A stretch of 49,734 nt of DNA from a virus: positions 1 through 49,734 of the IMG/VR virus record IMGVR_UViG_3300031825_000018; one strand, given 5' to 3'. The translations under genes and the position numbers were made by a program. Of this stretch, positions 47,093-49,734 are shown one piece after another (the first letter of the stretch is position 1; every line of letters starts with the position of its first letter). Below the pieces are notes generated by a model that saw nothing but the letters and a program-made list of their open reading frames with translations, was not told the DNA's origin and did not search any database.

Positions 47093-47423
47093 CAGCGGCG
47101 TTCTCCGTCAGGTCCGGGCATGCAAAGCCACTGAGAGAGTTGGTGCGCAGGAAGTCGGGCAGCACGCGATTGACGTACGCGGCCATCTCGTCAAACGAGC
47201 GGCCCGAAGCCTCCGCCGCGGCGCGGATTACCTCGCGAGTGTCCCAGAGGGCGGCGCCGACAATCTCCCGCTTGTCCACGGGGAACAGCCCGCCGCCGTC
47301 CGAGTGGACGTAGATCAGCACGGTGGGACTATCGTCCCGCGTTTCACCTACAAAGCGGCGACCGCGCTCCCGCTGGACGAACAGCTTCCGGGGGGCCGCG
47401 CAGTGCTGGCTGGTCTCGGGCAT
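47058..47423 (-). CDS. First gene of the late operon, hypothetical
   Basis: The 121-aa product has VLIYVHSDGGGLFPVDKREI and a helical C-terminal half (VIRAAAEASGRSFDEMAAYV). GGGAGACG precedes the ATG at 47423. It is the first gene behind the late promoter and leader terminator. It could be a regulator by position only. Confidence 0.58.
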   Translation of the reverse strand: MPETSQHCAAPRKLFVQRERGRRFVGETRDDSPTVLIYVHSDGGGLFPVDKREIVGAALWDTREVIRAAAEASGRSFDEMAAYVNRVLPDFLRTNSLSGFACPDLTENAADGDRSSGPLAA

Positions 47424-47452
47424 ACACGTCTCCCTTCCCAGAAACGACGAAA

Positions 47453-47482
47453 CCCCGCTCCCGGCGGTGCCGGTGAACGGGG
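47453..47482 (-). terminator. Leader terminator of the late operon (tR'-like)
   Basis: CCCCG/CGGGG outer and CCGGC/GCCGG inner stems are followed on the minus strand by GGTTTCGTCGTTTC. It lies 35-65 bases past the expected late start point and before the first late gene. Confidence 0.6.
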
Positions 47483-47514
47483 CCTACAGGAGCCACAGCA
47501 TACAAAACGGTTGT

Positions 47515-47552
47515 TCTGTCAGATTATAGGCGACAGACCGGTATACCTGCAA
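47515..47552 (-). promoter_or_regulatory. Late leftward promoter with overlapping inverted repeat
   Basis: On the minus strand TTGCAG (47552-47547), an 18-bp spacer and a perfect TATAAT (47528-47523) precede the late operon. TCTGTC/GACAGA (47515-47520, 47532-47537) flanks the -10 box symmetrically and could bind a repressor. A second inverted repeat, GAATTAC/GTAATTC, lies at 47566-47586. Confidence 0.65.
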
Positions 47553-47624
47553 CCGGAGAATGAACGAATTACGCTCAATGTAATTCTCGCCAACTGCACG
47601 CCCACCGAGCAACGCGCGGCCCCG

Positions 47625-47825
47625 TCATTCCTCGCCCACCGTCGCCACCGTCAGGCGATAGGCCGTCACGACGTTGTTGGGGTTGTAGACGCCGAGGAGG
47701 CCGCGGATCTCGCGGAGCGTCTGGCGGTGGCGCAGCACTTCCGCCGCCAGGTTACTCAACTCCGGGTAATTGGAGCGGGACAGAAGGATGAGCTCTTCAT
47801 CGGAGTAGGCAGATAGTGTAGGCAT
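47625..47825 (-). CDS. Small protein of the right-end cluster, hypothetical
   Basis: The 66-aa helical product (MPTLSAYSDEELILLSRSNY) has a leucine-rich middle and no known motif. The ATG at 47825 was chosen because longer frames run through a hairpin. Confidence 0.5.
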   Translation of the reverse strand: MPTLSAYSDEELILLSRSNYPELSNLAAEVLRHRQTLREIRGLLGVYNPNNVVTAYRLTVATVGEE

Positions 47826-47843
47826 AAGCTCATTATGGACGGA

Positions 47844-47873
47844 GCAACCGCCGACCGAAAGGCCGGCGGTTGC
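47844..47873 (-). terminator. Hairpin between right-end genes
   Basis: Perfect 10-bp arms (47844-47853, 47864-47873). No T run follows on the minus strand, so termination strength is uncertain. Confidence 0.5.
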
Positions 47874-47877
47874 GGGA

Positions 47878-48195
47878 TTACAGGGCGCCGGCGGCGGTCG
47901 CGGCGGCGCGGGCGGAGGAGAGCGCCTGGTGATCGGTCCAGGCGCTGCCGGTGAACTCGCGGCCGTCCGCGGTGCGCAAGACGGCGTTCCACAGACCATA
48001 GCCGGTACCGGACACCTCGGCGGCGCAGCCGGCCGGCACCTGGTGGACGGTGGCCCGGCGTGTCCGCAACCGGCAATGCCAGCACAGCACGCGGCCGAGA
48101 GCGCGGCGGGAGAGAACCGCTTCCGACTCCAGGAGCCGGTTCGGGCAGCAGTCGCACGGGACGACGGCGGCGGGGACGTTGCGGGAACGGCGCAT
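47878..48195 (-). CDS. Zinc-binding protein, hypothetical
   Basis: The 105-aa product has CDCC and later CWHC, probable zinc ligands, and a C-terminal half WNAVLRTADGREFTGSAWTD. GGAGG precedes the ATG. It belongs to the minus-strand right-end cluster. Confidence 0.58.
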   Translation of the reverse strand: MRRSRNVPAAVVPCDCCPNRLLESEAVLSRRALGRVLCWHCRLRTRRATVHQVPAGCAAEVSGTGYGLWNAVLRTADGREFTGSAWTDHQALSSARAAATAAGAL

Positions 48196-48213
48196 GGATC
48201 GAGCCTCCAGGGT

Positions 48214-48237
48214 GGGCGGGAGAGCGCTCTCCCGCCC
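48214..48237 (-). terminator. 24-bp perfect palindrome after the SWIM gene
   Basis: GGGCGGGAGAGC and its exact complement abut without a loop, 12 bases past the stop of the SWIM-type gene. Confidence 0.55.
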
Positions 48238-48248
48238 GGGTCGCGGGG

Positions 48249-48659
48249 TTAGCCCCAGAGGAGGTCTCGCTCGCGGCGGATGCGGTCCAACTCCACATCC
48301 GTCTCGCGCTGCAGTTCGGCGGTGAGTTGCGCTGCGTATTCCGGGTCCAGCTCGTGAGCGTCCGCGAAGGGGTCTTCAGCGTGCGGCACCACGGTTTCGC
48401 TGTATGCCAGAGCCGGCGCGTCGGCGGCTACGTGGAGCTTCACCAGCTCGATGTGCTTGCAGGCCCGCTCCTGGCCGCGATGCTGAAAGTCCGGACACGT
48501 GCACGTCGCAGCGCCCAGGTCTACCGTGTAGTAGCCGCCGTCGCGCTTGATGACGTCCCAGTCCTGGCCCTCGCAGCTCGCGGGACTGACGATGTAGTTG
48601 CCGGCCTCAATATAGGCACGGATCGCGGGGGAGAGGGGGCGGGCGGTCTGTGTTACCAT
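48249..48659 (-). CDS. SWIM zinc-finger protein
   Basis: The 136-aa product contains CTCPDFQHRGQERACKHIEL, the CxCxnCxH pattern of SWIM fingers, after a beta segment (YYTVDLGAATCTCP). SWIM domains bind DNA or proteins and occur with recombination and replication factors. GAGGAG lies before the ATG, with a hairpin (48685-48723) in the leader. It has its own promoter and is divergent from the RHH gene. Confidence 0.8.
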   Translation of the reverse strand: MVTQTARPLSPAIRAYIEAGNYIVSPASCEGQDWDVIKRDGGYYTVDLGAATCTCPDFQHRGQERACKHIELVKLHVAADAPALAYSETVVPHAEDPFADAHELDPEYAAQLTAELQRETDVELDRIRRERDLLWG

Positions 48660-48684
48660 TGAAGTGATCTCCTCGGAGGTCGAA

Positions 48685-48723
48685 GAAGGGCGCTCTCGTC
48701 TTGGCAGGTGGGAAGCGCCCTTC
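48685..48723. other. Leader hairpin of the SWIM gene
   Basis: Arms GAAGGGCGCT (48685-48694) and AGCGCCCTTC (48714-48723) are perfect. It lies in the 5' leader of the SWIM mRNA between promoter and ribosome site and may tune expression. Confidence 0.5.
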
Positions 48724-48738
48724 GGCTTGTTCTAGGTA

Positions 48739-48767
48739 ATTATGCGCTATACAATAACCCTTGTCAG
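48739..48767 (-). promoter_or_regulatory. Promoter of the SWIM gene
   Basis: CTGACA (48767-48762), a 17-bp spacer and CATAAT (48744-48739) on the minus strand each match the consensus at five of six positions. Confidence 0.65.
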
Positions 48768-48780
48768 GTGATTATCCGCT
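48739..48780. promoter_or_regulatory. Direct repeat ATTAT[G/C]CGCT, likely operator pair
   Basis: The 10-mer occurs at 48739-48748 and 48771-48780, 32 bp apart (three helical turns). One copy covers the leftward -10 and the other touches the rightward -35, as expected for an autoregulating RHH protein. Confidence 0.5.
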
Positions 48781-48809
48781 TGACGAAAATTATTTATCCC
48801 GCGTATAAC
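48780..48809 (+). promoter_or_regulatory. Promoter of the RHH gene
   Basis: TTGACG (48780-48785), 18-bp spacer, TATAAC (48804-48809). The expected start point, about 7 bases past the -10 box, is the ATG itself. Confidence 0.7.
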
Positions 48810-48815
48810 CAGAGC

Positions 48816-49016
48816 ATGAAAGAACAGAAGAAGTCGCCGGGTAGGCCCGTGGGAAAGCCCTACCCGGTCATTAAGCAGGTGCGGCTCGGAACGCGGGATG
48901 CGAAGGCGTTAGGCGGCTTGGCCGCGCACTGGGCCGTATCCGAGTCCGAGGTCGTGCGCCGCCTCGTCACCGGGGAGGCAGCGGAACTGGGGCTACCGCT
49001 CGACGACGACGAATAG
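48816..49016 (+). CDS. Ribbon-helix-helix-type regulator, probably leaderless
   Basis: The 66-aa product begins MKEQKKSPGRPVGKPYPVIK, a basic arm, then QVRLGTRDAKALGGLAAHWA and VSESEVVRRLVTGEAAEL, fitting the beta-strand and two helices of RHH proteins. Its start lies 6 bases past the -10 box and no ribosome site is present. It probably represses its own and the divergent SWIM promoter. Confidence 0.68.
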   Translation: MKEQKKSPGRPVGKPYPVIKQVRLGTRDAKALGGLAAHWAVSESEVVRRLVTGEAAELGLPLDDDE

Positions 49017-49076
49017 CCCAGAAACGACAACTGGGGCGGTCCACGTGGACCGCCCCAGTTGTCGTTTCTGGGCTAT
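49013..49076. repeat. 64-bp perfect palindrome
   Basis: Arms 49013-49044 and 49045-49076 are exact complements without a loop. It begins within the last codons of the RHH gene, including its stop. The centre GGGGCGGTCCAC/GTGGACCGCCCC recurs at 49444-49467. As RNA it would form a very strong hairpin. Confidence 0.9.
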
Positions 49077-49182
49077 GTTGCGGCCCGGCCGGGCAACATA
49101 CCCTGACCGACACCATTCAAATGGCTAAGATGGCCATTGCGACGGGCCACGATCTAGTGGAGCGGTCGCAACAGGAGGTCTA

Positions 49183-49434
49183 ATGGCAAACCCGGACGCT
49201 AATGAAGCACAAACAACTCCATATGAGCTCAAGACCAATGAAGAGTTGGAAGCAATCTTTGATCTGGCGATCACGCTTCCGCCAGGTATCAATCCCGCCG
49301 CGATCCGCCCCTCGAACGGCGATCCGCCCTCGGTTTACTTTCGCGGCCCTCGCGAACTCCTAGAAGCCGCGAATAGAAACGGTGAACTACTGGCGCTGAT
49401 TGCGCGAGGTCAGGCCGAGGCCGGCACCGTCTGA
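49183..49434 (+). CDS. Small acidic protein between two palindromes, hypothetical
   Basis: The 83-aa product (MANPDANEAQTTPYELKTNE) is acidic, helical at both ends, with a central PPGINPAAIRPSNGDPPSVY. AGGAGG precedes the ATG. Palindromes with a common core lie on both sides, so the gene looks like a self-contained cassette near the right att site. No family recognised. Confidence 0.58.
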   Translation: MANPDANEAQTTPYELKTNEELEAIFDLAITLPPGINPAAIRPSNGDPPSVYFRGPRELLEAANRNGELLALIARGQAEAGTV

Positions 49435-49441
49435 GACAGAG

Positions 49442-49469
49442 CAGGGGCGGTCCACGTGGACCGCCCCTG
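49442..49469. repeat. 28-bp perfect palindrome
   Basis: CAGGGGCGGTCCAC and its complement abut at 49455/49456. The 24-bp core is identical to the centre of the palindrome at 49013-49076. Confidence 0.88.
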
Positions 49470-49481
49470 ATGTTCGAGCAC

Positions 49482-49499
49482 TGCCCGCATTTTGCCCGC
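49482..49499. promoter_or_regulatory. Right integrase arm-type sites (TGCCCGC x2)
   Basis: TGCCCGC at 49482-49488 and 49493-49499 repeats the spacing and intervening bases found at 187-204, beside the integrase. After circularisation these sites would flank attP. Confidence 0.65.
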
Positions 49500-49617
49500 G
49501 TTCTCCCTTTCCGCAGACGACGTGACCTTCCGCTGATTTCCGAATGGCCCCGCCGTTTATGCCTGGAATTCCGGTCGCCGAAGTCCCGGTCTGGGGTGTT
49601 CCGGGGCTGACTTAAAA
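49500..49617. other. Non-coding stretch before attR
   Basis: No gene, hairpin or clear repeat is visible between the right arm-type sites and the att core. It may hold additional Int, Xis or IHF sites that are too degenerate to call. Confidence 0.5.
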
Positions 49618-49673
49618 CTCAAAAACCGATTCTCGAAAGGGAGTGCGGGTTCGACCCCCGCCTTCGGCAACTG
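49618..49673 (+). repeat. attR core, 3' fragment of the tRNA-Leu gene
   Basis: Identical to 72-127. It is the original 3' end of the host tRNA gene, displaced by 49.5 kb of prophage, and is not a functional tRNA. Confidence 0.95.
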
Positions 49674-49691
49674 AATAGCGTGGCCAAAATC

Positions 49692-49733
49692 AAAGGCCCC
49701 GGTGGATCTCGCAAGAGAACTGCCGGGGTCTTT
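49692..49733 (+). terminator. Displaced host terminator of the tRNA-Leu gene
   Basis: AAAGGCCCCGG (49692-49702) pairs with CCGGGGTCTTT (49723-49733) with one G-T pair, and TTT follows. It is on the host side of attR. Confidence 0.65.
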
Positions 49734-49734
49734 G

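Noticed and set aside
49618-49673. A second tRNA gene at the right end
   Set aside because: Only the 3' part is present; the 5' half and acceptor partner strand are missing.

Overview
The window holds one apparently complete lambda-type prophage of about 49.5 kb, integrated in a tRNA-Leu(CAA) gene. A 56-bp direct repeat made of the 3' part of the tRNA marks both ends (72-127 and 49618-49673). The DNA is visibly G+C-rich, genes are packed with ATGA/GTGA/TAATG overlaps, Shine-Dalgarno sites are strong, and promoters look like the sigma-70 type. This fits a high-GC bacterium, plausibly Gram-negative because lysis proteins and a spanin-like candidate are present. I cannot name the host phylum from the sequence alone.

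Layout. (1) Left end, minus strand, 0.2-6.0 kb: integrase, an ImmA-like peptidase coupled to it, a HigB/HigA-type toxin-antitoxin pair with a third gene, a zinc-ribbon membrane protein and a probable repressor. (2) A genetic switch at 5.97-6.11 kb has three copies of an operator-like 9-mer and a strong rightward promoter. (3) Early genes, plus strand, 6.1-17.8 kb: HTH/Cro-like and excisionase-like proteins, many small zinc-ribbon proteins, and a 1556-aa replication protein joining a TOPRIM/DUF3854 module, an ATPase module, a 3'-5' exonuclease and a family A DNA polymerase. Its linker DNA carries a cluster of CTGGAGGA repeats that looks like an origin. A ParB-like protein and an ASCH-domain protein follow. 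(4) A 21-bp-stem bidirectional terminator at 17.84-17.89 kb. (5) Late genes, minus strand, 47.4 down to 17.9 kb, in lambda order: lysis, small and large terminase, portal, S49 protease with nested scaffold, decoration protein, gpE-like capsid, connectors, tail tube, G/GT-type frameshifted chaperones, tape measure, tail tip and receptor-binding-type proteins. (6) Right end, 47.6-49.4 kb: small regulatory or accessory genes, a leaderless RHH gene, and an 83-aa gene between two long palindromes that share a 24-bp core.

Control. The late promoter (about 47.52-47.55 kb) is followed at once by a hairpin terminator, and both the early and late operons contain further terminators. This matches control by antitermination as in lambda pR'/tR', although no N- or Q-like gene is recognisable. 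Two genes on the plus strand (38761-39690, a nucleoside-deoxyribosyltransferase/TIR-like protein; 42064-42591, a membrane-anchored protein) interrupt the late operon and have a less GC-rich composition, so they look like morons (lysogenic conversion or defence genes).

The best candidates for something new are a second probable programmed -1 frameshift (T TTT TTC) that extends a holin-like protein into a reading frame with no start codon of its own, the all-in-one replication protein with an internal origin-like repeat cluster, the toxin-antitoxin-third-gene unit, and the palindrome-bracketed cassette next to attR.
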